A DNA stretch of 64,000 nt from Anseranas semipalmata. Lineage: Eukaryota; Chordata; Aves; Anseriformes; Anseranatidae. The notes under the pieces were generated by a model that made no database searches, was not told where the DNA came from, and saw nothing but the letters and a program-made list of their open reading frames with translations. Positions 47,716 to 60,306 of this stretch are shown here, piece after piece; position 1 is the first letter of the stretch; every line of letters starts with the position of its first letter. The stretch lies in NCBI GenBank assembly GCA_013399115.1, contig VXAA01005254.1, forward strand, positions 16,344-80,343, given 5' to 3'. The translations under genes were made by a program, and so were the position numbers.

Positions 47716-49889
47716 GCCTTTTTAAATAACATATAGTCCACAAAAATGTTCAGTAATAAAAGCTCCACTGGATTAGAGTAATTAATACTTATGAAATCTT
47801 CCCATAAACGTGATACAAACCTCTGGGGTAGAGGAGCACTTAATGAGTTAAAAACAGGTAAAGTAAATTACTTTATTCTCAGATTGAAAGCTGAACTATC
47901 TTCCAGATTCTTAAATCACTGAGAAACTCGGGGAGCACCAGTGTGCCTACATAAGAGTTGTGTTCTGATTTCTTTACAAGACATTTTTAGTCAGCTTAAG
48001 GTAGAAAACTCACTATATGTGTACAAAGAGTAGCATCAGCATCTCCACATAAGTCTACAGAAAATAAAAAATCCATAAGAACAGGAAGTGTTAAAACAAA
48101 ACCGAATTCTAAGTCAACTCACAGTGTCAAATTCACTGTCATGATTTCTTTAGTAGTTACGGACTCACAGGTCAGACAAAAAGACATCCTAATGATTTCA
48201 GAGCCCACCACTAAGTATTTTAAATAACTATTCAAACATAATGGCTCCATCTGAAACAAGTATGGAAAAGTAATATTCTCTAGCAAAGGAAGCACGATGC
48301 ACTGCAACTGGAAAAATCCCCGAAGAGCAGACTGTTCGAACCAAAAGAGGAAATATTCTGTGACAACCTTTCAGAAGTGGCATTACATCAATTTTACCTG
48401 CCTGAAGGTAACCAAAAGTAGCGATGTTTTCAATTGTATGCTTTGTTTCCCCAATCTAATACAGTTAAACATAGGAAGTTCCTACAGCAAGCACCAATGC
48501 AGCCTTGATACACAGACTAGTCTTTCATAAAATAGGTATATCTAGGTACAGTAGAAAGTTTTAGAGCTTCTAGAATGCTTTCAGGGTAGGAAATTACTTT
48601 ATTCTCTAAAGATAGTTTGATAGTATAGCAAGATGTATGGCAAGCTGGAACTGAGTTTAAACCAAAGTGAATAGATGGGGAAAGAGTCCTACTATACTTA
48701 CAGTTCATTTTTAAGGCAGGGAAATTGAACTCAATTACCACTTTATATTTTTCATTATAGTCTTCAAACTGGGAAAAATATATATTCTCCTCAAACTGCA
48801 ACAGGACTCCCATGATATAGCAGAAGGAAATAATATCAATTCAGAGATAAAGAACCTACATTTTTTCTTTTAAATTATTGTGTGATATTTATTCAGAAAC
48901 TTCTAGCACTATTTGGTGGGGAAAATGTGGTGGTGTTTTAGAATCACTGTGTTGCATTCTTTGATCCTTTCCTTATATTTTCCCCTATCTCCTTCTCTTT
49001 CAATTCTACATCTGTACTTTTTTCCTGTTTTTCTTTTCTTTTTCCATCTGCTTCCTTATGCCCTTCTACTGAACATCATTGCAGTCTTCTTTCCATGCTC
49101 CATCACAACTATCTGACATTCACATAGCTAATGTTTGCAGCAGTGTTGGTTGTAATGTTTTTAATCCACAGAATCCTCAAAAGAATATTTCTTAATAAGT
49201 CAGGGTGGGAGGTGGGGGTCTGTGTTCCCACACCCATAACACAACAAAGGTTTAAGAGAATTATATTATACAAAAGACCAGAATAGCTTATTCACAACCA
49301 AAATCATATTATCAAGCCAAGAACATCAGAGAGAACATAAACATTGCCCATTACTGTGTAAAGGACCTTGTAACTATCTCCTGTGTGCGCCTTCTGCGCT
49401 CAGCCCAAGCTGATAACATGCCCACCTCCCTGAGCTCAGCAAGATTGCAACTGACAGTTACCACGCAAATGCAAATGTGCAAGAATTAGGTAGCACATTT
49501 AAGTGCTATTAAAAATGTACAAATATATGGAGACATATTACATGTTGTGATATCTCTGTACAGGATTTTAGTAATTCCTATTTCATTATGCAGCTATTGC
49601 ATGATACTACCGAGACAGAAAAACAAACAAAGGTGTTGGAGATGGTTGGGATGGACCCCACTACCCACCTGCAAGAAACTCTGTTTTCTGCTTCGATTCT
49701 TTTGTGATGACCTAATGAAGTGATGCAGGGATAGTAAATTTCCACCCTCAGATCATTGTTTCACGTGATTACAGACTTAAGGAGACCACAGTGTATCAGT
49801 TACACTTAGGTCACATTTGAAAGTTTTTCTTTCTAACCCTAAACAGAAACATTTATTTCTGCACAATCTGAGGGTGGCATGTGGATGAC
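47716..49889. other. Unique DNA, no gene seen
   Basis: No gene recognised. An octamer ATGCAAAT lies at 49469-49476, inside a stretch (49221-49497) that starts TGTG and ends CACA but lacks other LTR evidence. Confidence 0.5.
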
Positions 49890-49977
49890 AAAAATAAAAT
49901 AAAATAAAAATAAAATAAAAATAAAAATAAAATAAAATAAAATAAAATAAAATAAAATAAAAACAAAAACAAAAAAT
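49890..49977 (+). repeat. (AAAAT)n microsatellite
   Basis: Roughly 88 bp of AAAAT and AAAAAT units ending in AAAAAC steps. Confidence 0.95.
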
Positions 49978-52900
49978 ACAACTCAAGCAGGAGATGTATC
50001 TGGCACTACCTAAGGGAAAGATTTAATTGAAATGTCAGCTTCCAGTGGAACAGACTCCTTGGAAGGTGATCTCTTCATGGGACTACAAAAAGAACAAGGA
50101 GCCTCTTTTCTCCAGCTAATCACCTCATAATAATAGAGATGGGGGCAGCTAATTTTCACTGCTTTCTGAAAGTCCTCTGGCCTATTGAAATAAGTTGGCA
50201 GCTTCTTTGCAGTTCATCATGCCCAAGTTATGAATATCCAAAATATGCTCAGTGGGCCACTCCTCTACTGAAGGACAGTTCTGCACATGCATGTTCCCTC
50301 TTTTTCATAGAGACAATCTGTAAATAATGATAGAGCATACACTGGAAGTGCATTGGCACTATTGACATGGTTCCTCATCTTGGCTAGTCATTCCCTCAGT
50401 GACTAGTCATTCACCTGACCATTCACAGAACTGGCACAAGCAATAGTGTTTCCTTTGCTTAAGGAGATCCTCTTGTTGTTCCTTGGGCTAGCCTAAAAAG
50501 TTGATGGGACGGTTTTAGCCAAAAAGACTAGCTGAATTTTTGGTATTGTAAGATGCAGATGATGTACAGCAGTGAAGAATAGCAGAGTAACATGGTAACA
50601 TAAAGAGAATTAGGCAAGGGTCGTAAAGAAAAATCCATTATAAGGGAAAAAAAAATTAATGACCTGAATACTTCATGCAGAAAACTGCTCTATAACCCTT
50701 TGGCACAGTTTTCCAAGCTCTTCATATTTGAATAATGCCTGACCTTTAGCCAAATCTAGCCAAAATCAAGTTGTCTGCTATGCAGACACAAATCAGACCT
50801 TTCTCATGATAGAACTAGAATCTCCCATATTGCTTTTTCAGTCTGTTCTTTGACTCCCTCAAAGAACTTTTGGAGCTAATGGGCCAGCTGTGAATCTGTA
50901 AGAGAAGTAGAGCTCTTTGTTGAGCTCCCACAGGTTTCATCAGGACAGATAGCTGTAAAAAGGAAAGATTGTATTATTGTTTGCATAATTGTCATTGCAA
51001 TTGTGTCACTGTAGAAAGTGCAGTAGCATTAGACCACTTCTTCTTAGACGTTCAAGAATTCATACAAAAGAGAGACAGTATAAACTCCTCAACCACAGTA
51101 AAACATTCAGTGCTTACATCTTAGTAGACACTGTTATCTCAATGTCCTGTCATATTCCTAGTGGACAAAAAGAACAACATATTCCCTTTCTCTCTGCAGT
51201 ACTTTTTGTTCACACATTTGAATATTAGTTACATGTCCTCAGATTTCTTTTCTCTAAACAAAACTGCTCTCAAGTATTACATAGTCAAAGACAATAAATG
51301 GTTTTAATGTTATATTGAAACGTTCATCTAAGAGTCAACAGATTCCTAATTCATTTCTTATTACAGAAGCAGACGATGGCCAGACAGGAAAAAGACAAGT
51401 GGAACATGAGGTACATCTGTACCCATGATTTCTGTAATTTTTAATCATATGTTCTTCTCTATGAGAAATATAGATACATGATGGCACTAGAGTCTCCCAC
51501 ACCTTACCTACTGATCTGAAGTAATGGTAAACATTGAACAGTAAGTCACTGTTCCTTGTTGAAGTTTTATTAATAAAATCCAGCATATGGTAGAAGTAGA
51601 AGCAGTGCATGGAAGATGTGTGGCATACAGTACACAAATTTTCAGCTGCACATTACTCACAGAATTCAACCCAAGGTAGAAGAGGGGAGCTCAAAATTAG
51701 CAAGCACAATGCTTGGGGTTATATACAGAAGTAATGAAATAGAAACAGAAACTATAAAATGTTAGGAACGGTCAACCAACATCAACAATGAGTAACATAT
51801 TTCTTTTAGAAATTAGAACACAAAGAGGGAGGAAAAAGGTAAGCACAGGGCCGGGCAGCTGCTGGAAATAGCCACATCTAAACAAATACAGATGCTAAAG
51901 GTCATTGCAAGTATGACATTTGGCTAAACTCAAAACAAAGAGCTACTTGCGCAGCAGTAGTCATCACAGAACTTTTAGTCTATAAAAGGCTTTTCAAAAT
52001 TTGATTCTATTGTTTAAACGGATTCTTGTGTCAGCTTTGATCTTTCTAATGCATCAATAACTGTTTAAAGACAGTTGTTATTTTAGAGACAACACCAAGG
52101 TCCTACAAAGACCTTTTCTATACCTGAGTCTACATATGAACAAATGTGGTAAAGGTGTCAAATTGAGAGCTTCAGATGAAGGCTAGTATACTATTGTGAA
52201 TATTTCCCTTGAGGAAAGCTTGGGGTTTTGAAGAACAAATAATTATTGATATGAGATTATTTGAAAGTACATTACACAAATCAAGCCAATATCAGGAGGA
52301 GATAAGAATATTATCCCATTTGTCTGAACTGGGGCGTTGTCTGGATTCTCATATGTGATGCTAATCACAGAAAACAGCAAAATTAGTTGGAAAGCTCTGG
52401 CATAGCTGGGTGTGATTTGTATAAAGAAGTAGTACTTGTGTCATGGGCCTAAGGCCATTCAAGATGCCTTAGGGTCTACCTGGATGCCACCTATTGTACA
52501 AGAAAGGCTCTTCCACAGAGTTAGTAGCATATCAGTTCCACATAGGGGTCTCAGATACATCTTCTAAAATGGCATTGGGTGCCTATTTTTAGGCACTCAC
52601 ATTTCTTGCTTACACTCAGGTGTTTTCATATCGATTCTTCACTTTCTAAAACCCATTTCAAAGCAACAATACTTTCCTCTTAATAACACAGTTTTCTCTG
52701 CATTAGTAGGGTTTTCCAATACACTGTAGAACAAAAGACACACAAAGTAACAAAAACATGAAGTTACCATGATCCCAGAAAGTAGCCTCTCACTGATAAT
52801 GCTCAAGCAACACTCAGCTTACCCTGACTGATTCTGACCTGTACAAGTACTGAGATCATTTGGATGTGTTCAGTGCTGCCCATAGTTTTAAAAATTGCAC

Positions 52901-54075
52901 TCAGTAGAAAACAACCATTGAACTTTGGAAGTGAAGAAAAATTCCAAAGAGGGACAGAGAGACAGAAGTTATTTATTTATTTGTAGCAGTGACACAGAAC
53001 ACCAAACAATCTCAGCTGATCCTTTCTGTGATAAGACAAAGCCACAGTAACAAAAAATACGTAACGTATTCAAGATGTGATAACTCAAGGTCCCAGTTCA
53101 ATGAAGCCCTCAAACATCTATTTAATTAAAGTCCCATTGATTTCAAGATCCTTTATGTTAAGAAGGTGGGTTAGTGCTTTGCTGATTCGTTAGCTGATAA
53201 AGTAGTTTCAGTCAATAAAAATGTTTTAGGGGAGCAATTATATCAGTTTAGGCAGACAGGAACAAAAGAAAAAATACAACTAAAGTTTATGATATGAAAT
53301 AAAGCTAGACACAGTAAATAAGAAATGAGATGCACATTTTTAAGATTGGGGGTCCTTATGCACTGGGACCAAAATATATGAATTCTCTGTTTTTAAAGTC
53401 TTCATGTCAAGACAGGCTAAGATTAAATTCTATTTAATTTTGTTTCATCTTTAATGCTCATCACAGTTTCATAGCTCTTCCTGGTGTTAAAATCTATACA
53501 TACATTGGCACGTTATATACATATAAATTAAAAACTATACATTGTACCCTAACTTCATAGTTCAAGGTTTAGTTTTGAGATTTTTGGAATATAGCTTCTT
53601 TTCAGAATACCACTTTTCATTAAAGTTTTATCGATAAATAACATATATTTCTCTTTCAAAAATTATATTATTGTATTAACTGTGCAATGTCATAATCTGC
53701 ATTCACAAGAGGAAGAATGAACTATTCAGAGAGTGTGTGGACTCAACAGAACTCCATGCATTTGCAAACAGAGACCATGCACTTCTGCCTGTAAATGGTA
53801 AAATGGTGAACCTACAGGTCAGACAAACTGCTTACCCCTTCGCCTGGAGCAAACCGTCATAGTTTGCAAAAACATTTTTGTTTGAGATTGTTTTTCAGCA
53901 TGTATCATGTACTAATAATATTGTAGCTATGGTTGCAAGTAATGCCAATACTAAACTGCTTTTCACTTATATATCTTCAGCTGGAATTCTCAATATCAGT
54001 CAAAATAACCTTGGAAAGCTTGTACAGAATTTTATATTTCAAATGCATTTTGTTCTAAGTCTTCATTCTGCTTTT
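49978..54075. other. Unique AT-rich DNA, no gene seen
   Basis: About 4 kb without a recognisable repeat family, gene or strong splice pair. A short TTTA/TTTG run lies near 52971-52984. Confidence 0.55.
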
Positions 54076-54086
54076 GGGGGGGGGGG
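54076..54086 (+). repeat. G11 run at a gap edge
   Basis: Eleven G bases directly before the 636-base gap. G-rich sequence is a common cause of read dropout, so the missing DNA may start as a GC-rich repeat. Confidence 0.95.
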
Positions 54087-54722
54087 NNNNNNNNNNNNNN
54101 NNNNNNNNNNNNNNNNNNNNNNNNNNNNNNNNNNNNNNNNNNNNNNNNNNNNNNNNNNNNNNNNNNNNNNNNNNNNNNNNNNNNNNNNNNNNNNNNNNNN
54201 NNNNNNNNNNNNNNNNNNNNNNNNNNNNNNNNNNNNNNNNNNNNNNNNNNNNNNNNNNNNNNNNNNNNNNNNNNNNNNNNNNNNNNNNNNNNNNNNNNNN
54301 NNNNNNNNNNNNNNNNNNNNNNNNNNNNNNNNNNNNNNNNNNNNNNNNNNNNNNNNNNNNNNNNNNNNNNNNNNNNNNNNNNNNNNNNNNNNNNNNNNNN
54401 NNNNNNNNNNNNNNNNNNNNNNNNNNNNNNNNNNNNNNNNNNNNNNNNNNNNNNNNNNNNNNNNNNNNNNNNNNNNNNNNNNNNNNNNNNNNNNNNNNNN
54501 NNNNNNNNNNNNNNNNNNNNNNNNNNNNNNNNNNNNNNNNNNNNNNNNNNNNNNNNNNNNNNNNNNNNNNNNNNNNNNNNNNNNNNNNNNNNNNNNNNNN
54601 NNNNNNNNNNNNNNNNNNNNNNNNNNNNNNNNNNNNNNNNNNNNNNNNNNNNNNNNNNNNNNNNNNNNNNNNNNNNNNNNNNNNNNNNNNNNNNNNNNNN
54701 NNNNNNNNNNNNNNNNNNNNNN
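54087..54722. other. Assembly gap, 636 N
   Basis: Unknown sequence. The right edge is inside a minus-strand CR1, so at least part of the missing DNA should be the 3' portion of that element. Long frames of X across this interval have no meaning. Confidence 0.99.
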
Positions 54723-55028
54723 CCCAAGTGCAGGACCCGGCACTTGGCCTTGTTGAACTTCATACAGTCGGCCTCGGCCCATCAGTCCAGCCTATCCAGA
54801 TCTTCCTGCAGAGCCTTCCTACCCTCGAGCAGGTCAACACATGCACCTAACTTGTTGTCATCTGCAAACTTACTGAGGATGCACTCGATCCCCTCGTCCA
54901 GATCATTGATAAAGATATTGAAGAGAACTGGTCATAATGCTGAGTCCTGGGGGACACCACTAGTGACCAGCCTCCAACTAGATTTAACTCCATTCACCAT
55001 TACTCTTTGGGCCCAGCCACCCAGCCAG
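54723..55028 (-). mobile_element. CR1 LINE fragment encoding part of the reverse transcriptase
   Basis: Translated on the minus strand, this 306-bp piece reads as the palm region of CR1 ORF2 reverse transcriptase and what follows it. In order it shows a 'SGVPQ' block, the '[14 protein letters not shown]' block, the catalytic FADD motif (codons at 54857-54868) and the 'MKFNKAKCRVLHL' block. RT copies RNA into DNA at the nicked target. The copy is dead: in-frame stops fall at 54932-54934 and 54782-54784, and it is truncated. The 5' break is near 55028 and the 3' part disappears into the gap. Plus-strand frames here are antisense. Confidence 0.93.
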
Positions 55029-55561
55029 GTTTTTTTCCATCACCTTCTCCCCATCATAAATTCAACATTTTTATTTTTGATCCAATATTACCCCAGAGGT
55101 ATCCTTTCCCTCATACTGTTCCCAAATCTTATTTTGGTGTAACAGTAGAAGCATATGCATGGCAAGGAAGGTGTGGCAGTAGCCACACCTATAACCTGCA
55201 CATGTGAAAGAACAATATTCGTTTAGTATTTGCCTAATATTCTTGCATTGCAGCTACCCCACACTAATGATTGCATTTTTTTTTGACAACTCAATATGCA
55301 AATTAACTACCTTAATACTTACAAATAGATATAAGTTCAGATGATGAGAGGGTATGAGAATCTAAGATGTTGCCACTTTATCATCAGTGTTTTTTATGCC
55401 AAGTGATAAAATATGCTCAACTCTGCATAAACAGATAATGCCTCTAGGACAACAGCATGCCTGAATGCACCACAACAGAAAAAGTGGTGGAACACTGGGA
55501 AGAGAAAACAACTTTTCAGAGAAGGACAGTGACAAACAAGCAATTAAATCAGCAAAAGTGA
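55029..55561. other. Unique DNA between CR1 fragment and GAAA array
   Basis: Begins with a T7 run at the CR1 break. No gene or repeat family is recognised in about 530 bp. Confidence 0.55.
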
Positions 55562-55563
55562 AA

Positions 55564-55643
<80 letters not shown>

Positions 55644-56196
55644 GAAAGAAAGAAAGAGAAAGAAAGAAAGAAAGAGAAAGAAAGAAAGAAAGAGAAAGAA
55701 AGAAAGAAAGAGAAAGAAAGAAAGAAAGAGAAAGAAAGAAAGAAAGAGAAAGAAAGAAAGAAAGAGAAAGAAAGAAAGAAAGAGAAAGAAAGAAAGAAAG
55801 AGAAAGAAAGAAAGAAAGAGAAAGAAAGAAAGAAAGAGAAAGAAAGAAAGAAAGAGAAAGAAAGAAAGAAAGAGAAAGAAAGAAAGAAAGAGAAAGAAAG
55901 AAAGAAAGAGAAAGAAAGAAAGAAAGAGAAAGAAAGAAAGAAAGAGAAAGAAAGAAAGAAAGAGAAAGAAAGAAAGAAAGAGAAAGAAAGAAAGAAAGAG
56001 AAAGAAAGAAAGAAAGAGAAAGAAAGAAAGAAAGAGAAAGAAAGAAAGAAAGAGAAAGAAAGAAAGAAAGAGAAAGAAAGAAAGAAAGAGAAAGAAAGAA
56101 AGAAAGAGAAAGAAAGAAAGAAAGAGAAAGAAAGAAAGAAAGAGAAAGAAAGAAAGAAAGAGAAAGAAAGAAAGAAAGAGAAAGAAAGAAAGAAAG

Positions 56197-56283
<87 letters not shown>

Positions 56284-56318
56284 AAAAAAGAAAGAAAGAA
56301 AGAAGAAAAAGAAAAAAA
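55562..56318 (+). repeat. GAAA satellite-like array with an 18-bp higher-order unit
   Basis: About 750 bp of pure A/G. The edges (55562-55641 and about 56200-56304) are plain GAAA. Between 55656 and 56196 the GAGA step recurs exactly every 18 bp, 30 intervals without a single exception by eye, so the core unit is (GAAA)4GA. The first interval (55642-55656) is 14 bp. Since 18 is a multiple of 3, all frames stay open, giving false 260-340-codon proteins on both strands (a Lys/Arg/Glu repeat on plus, Phe/Leu/Ser on minus). A decayed A/G tail runs to 56318. Confidence 0.97.
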
Positions 56319-59069
56319 TGAAAAGGAAATGCAAACTGCTACAATGTAATTCAAAAATTTTAAAGTTAAATACATAACCAAATCAGGAGACATATAAGTT
56401 AAGGTTTATCACAACAGTAGCCATCCTTAGTTTCTGAAGATATATTAGATGGTATTATAAAAACTACACTGTCTTAGACTAATATTTTAATGACCCCTGT
56501 CACAGTTTTATTTCAGTATCTGAAGAAAAATGCATTTGATAAAGGGTGATGAGCTCAGTAATTGCTCGGGTCTAAGATGCGTGAAAGAGTTCCTTACTCA
56601 CTGATGTACTTTCAACAATCTGATTAATAGAGGATGTACTCTTCATTGCCCTTTCCCAAGGGTTCCTAAGTCCGGGAAACGGAGCAGTTTAAGAGGTGCA
56701 GTACCTCAGACTCCTCAGAGCTGCTATTTCCATCTGCAGATGAATTTGTATTCTTTAACTGCTGATGCTTCCCTAAGCAGAGAAAAAGAAAACTTTCATC
56801 TTTTCCATCTCAAACACTAACAATAAAAAGAACATTCCTTCCTACTGTATCAAGTTTTGTTTTGTTTTGTTTTGTTTTTCCATCACTGTTAATGTTGAGC
56901 ATTTCAGAGATATTTACGTCAAACAAGGAGTTCTTGTTCATGCAGATGAGGCCAGCAGCAGTGACCGGACAGAAAATCAATACAGAAAAAAAGAGCAATA
57001 ATTTGGCAAAGGGAAGAAAGAGATTGCTAAATATTTTTGCTGTTGCTTGCCTTGCTTGTCACCTTCCTACATCCCAAGATAAAACCTGAGCGTGAAATTC
57101 TGGGCATCAGCTCCCACCTTCTTTTCTTAAAAATGATTTGATATATTTATCATCTAGAAACAAAAGAAAACAAAAATAGGTAAAAAAATTCTCTCTCCTT
57201 ACTATTTTTTTTCTCTTTGGAATTCAGGGAGAACACTACACAAAAATGTTGAACAGCTCTGGCAACAGTACTTCACAGAAATATAACATGTCTAGGAACC
57301 AGTGTTGGAAAATTGCAATTAGCATAACTTCAAACGTAACCCTTAAAATTATCAGCAATTTTCTTCCCCCCTTTCAGAACAGTTTAAACAAAATACATAA
57401 CAAATTCCTCGTAAGCTTTTTTGATGTATATGCACATCTTCATTGCAGCAGTCTGAAGGAATCTCTTCCATAGAGACATTTAAAGCTGTCATAATAAGAT
57501 GGTCTGCCTTAGACAGACACAAAGTGTGTGGCTGCATCTACCAGCAGAGAGCCTGGAGAGAGCTTTTCCCTGGTGATCTGGGCACCAGCTTTGCTCTGCT
57601 TCACCCACCGCTCCCTTCAAGCTTCCCTAACCCAAGCTATCAGCAAAAAAAAATAATAATAATTTTGCTGCCACTAGTGATGAGGACAAAGAAAACCTTT
57701 CTTTATCATCCTTGGCGTGAAAAAAATCAGTTTCACTCATACTTCTAAGAACTTTTGGATCAGCTCTGCCTTACAGTGCCTGCTCACCCACATGAGCAAA
57801 TAAGCTCCCAACATACATTTACTGTTGCAAATACTCCTAGTAGATTCATTCTGATTCCAATTATCAGTCTGGTGTGAAGTTCAATAATTACAGGATTTGG
57901 GAGCTCTTTCACACAGTTTTCTCTACAGAGAAAGCTAGACACTGTGCTGAACAACAGTACAGAATAATTATCGACTCAATAGAGAGCACAACAGAGATTA
58001 CACCCTATATTTACATGTCAATCAACTTTTGAAGAGGAAAATGGGGGCTAACATCTCCAGAGATTCAGATCCAGATCAAAATCTCTGAGTATTTATTATA
58101 AACATTGTGCTAATATTTAAGATTTTATTTTTCACTAGTTGTTTACAATTCAAATCTACATACCAATGTCCTTATTTTTATGTTAAATAATATTTTCCCT
58201 AGGTCATATATTCATGCTATATTCATTCTTTTAAAGGTATTCTATTTTATAACCTCATTATATTTTGCTAAATTTTATCACTTTTAGAGTATTCAGGATT
58301 AATATAACTGTAATACTTGTCAAGAGATTTATTATTTCTGATTCTTGAATATCTGGCAATAAAACAACTAGAAGCAAACAAGATTTGGTAGTTAGACTCC
58401 TCAGACATTAGCGTTCAAACAGAAGTGAAATCCAATAAATGCAAATTTAAAAGACTGCCGTCACTTTGAAACGAAAATGGTCTTTTAAAAGTAAACTACT
58501 TTTTTTCTGAGTTCTGGGGACATTACAAATACATGTTTTAAAGTTCTGTCTTTGTTGCAACATGAAAAATCTACAGAAGTGACAAATGAAAAAGCTCTCC
58601 ATCTATGCAAGGAACCGCAGTAGATTGATTAGAATTATGTTGATTCCAACCATAGTTTAAAATGTCAAGAAAAATATTTTCACTTAAATAATTATTTTAA
58701 ATCTTATTTTTACTTTTCACTGCAAATATACTAGTATTATTACTTGATTATGTAGTATAGATTTATTCAAATTCTTAGATTTTGTACAATCCCTTGTTTA
58801 AAAATTACAAACTAATTCATTTTAGACAACTGTTCAATTTATGATATGAGTTCCATTTTAGGTTGAAACTGGAATTAAATTTTTACCCAGAAAAGTGTGT
58901 TTTCATTGATCAGAATAGATTAAGGACCAAAAGCTGTTTTATTAACTAGGGATGTATTTCCCATAATTAAGAAATGTAACATTTTTTCTGGTTTACTTGC
59001 ACTTCAAGGTTGCAAAGCTAATAGAACCTACCTCTCTTACTTCATTTCCTCCATATGTTTGTAAGTTTC
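56319..59069. other. Unique AT-rich DNA, no gene seen
   Basis: Contains the TTTTG array at 56854-56878. The stretch 58090-58900 is very AT-rich, repeat-free and might contain conserved noncoding DNA. No gene is recognised. Confidence 0.5.
56854..56878 (+). repeat. (TTTTG)4-5 microsatellite
   Basis: Four to five TTTTG units, same motif as at 36469. Confidence 0.92.
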
Positions 59070-59400
59070 TGCCTTTCCAAGTCAGTTTTACAGCTGTCAG
59101 AGATCAGCTAATTAAACTGAGGAAGAGCAACAGCGAAAAACATCATTTTTATCAACACGAAAAGCAATAATTCAACAAACTCTTCTTTTAACTCTTTGCT
59201 GGCTGTCACAATGGCAAATCCAGGCTTTAAAACAGCTTTACATTTCCAGACAATTGTGAAATGTTAAAATCTGCATTACCTTGATATTTACACTCAACAT
59301 TGCCAACTTGCATTGTTCAAACTAGTTGGGATTGTGATGACTACAGTCTCCTCAGTTTGATGTGAAGCATGCCATTTGCATGCTCCAAGCCTGAAGACGA
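59070..59400. promoter_or_regulatory. Possible conserved noncoding (enhancer-like) segment
   Basis: Repeat-free sequence holding an E-box CAGCTG (59091-59096) and a homeodomain core TAATTA (59109-59114) within 25 bp, a spacing often seen in developmental enhancers, with more AT-type motifs downstream. No conservation data are available here. Confidence 0.22.
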
Positions 59401-59529
59401 AGTCAGATGGATCTAGACTTGAACCAGAGGATTAGCCAACGTATGGACAGTGTACATGACTGAGGAGCTTGGGTTTGAGCCTGGGCTCCCTCTGTCACAA
59501 ACATAAAATCAATAGCTGAGGCGTGCAGT

Positions 59530-60140
59530 CACCTAATTATCATGGGCAGTTCATCTGCAGCACAGATCCATCATGCCATGAACACAACAACACATGGCCT
59601 GGCTCTCTACAGACGCTATCTCTGTGCTGAAAACATCTTGCATTCGCTGCCAGTTGTGGTTAACGAGCAGTACTGCCATGTTTGCCCTGAACAGAGCCCA
59701 TGCTAATAAACCCCAAAGACCAACACTGGCTCTGTGCTGTGTCATGGCATGGGATTTGTCTTCATGCTGTTCCCAGAACTAATGGAGAGAACAGTACGTA
59801 GGCAGGCCTATAAGCATCTCTTCAGAGAAAACAGCTGCCATCCTGTAAGGCTGGCACTGCGCTGGAGCTGGAGCACCCTGCTACATCCAAACTGCTCTGG
59901 GCAGAGCCACGTGGCTCTGCCTGTGCTGCACACCTTCCAGTGGGGTGTATTTGCTCAAATGCAAGGCCAAGCAGATGACAGCTCCTTGTGTATGCCTGGA
60001 GCAAGATGCAGAGACTCCTGAGTGACTTTACAGGGGCATCTTGCAGGGTAGCGGAGTAACACAGCCCACATGGTAGCTCTGTAGTGCAGCCCACCATCTA
60101 CATCTTCTTGATACCCAAGGAATCCTAGCTCCCACAGAAG
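59530..60140. other. GC-richer patch of unknown origin
   Basis: About 600 bp with clearly more G and C than the flanks and open frames on both strands. A plus frame with an ATG at 59749 gives about 90 codons; minus frames reach about 90. None shows a known domain and no splice-site set fits. It could be an untranslated exon, an unrecognised old retroelement or LTR, or part of a regulatory region. It ends about 90 bp before the CR1 tail at 60229 and is not part of that element, which lies on the other side of its tail. Confidence 0.3.
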
Positions 60141-60228
60141 TGCAGAGCTGACAACCAAAAAGGCAAAAAAAATGTTGTTTAATAAGCGTTTCATGCTTTA
60201 ACTATCAAACTTCTGTTTGCTATTTATA

Positions 60229-60306
60229 TCATAGAATTGTGTAGGCTGGAAGGGACCTCTGGATGGAGATCACCCAGCCCAACTCCCTGCTCAAAGCAGG
60301 GTCAAC
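60229..60306 (-). mobile_element. CR1 LINE 3' tail, short
   Basis: The plus strand shows 'atagaattgtgtaggctgga', 'agggacctctgg', 'agatcacccagcccaactcc' and 'ctgctcaaagcagggtcaa', the reverse of the CR1 terminus. Only about 80 bp are clear. The tail octamer is reduced to one copy. Confidence 0.85.

Noticed and set aside
49221..49497. Stretch starting TGTG and ending CACA, considered as a solo LTR
   Set aside because: No matching target-site duplication (GGGTC before, TTTAA after), no poly(A) signal layout recognised, and no second copy in the window. A genome self-search would decide.
53878..54850. Frames of 240-290 codons made mostly of X
   Set aside because: They cross the 636-base gap; only the CR1 part has meaning.
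54744..55142. 132-codon plus frame
   Set aside because: Antisense of the CR1 reverse-transcriptase fragment.
55362..56393. Open frames of 260-340 codons on both strands with Lys/Arg/Glu or Phe/Leu/Ser repeats
   Set aside because: They are direct translations of the GAAA array, whose 18-bp unit never creates a stop. Not proteins.
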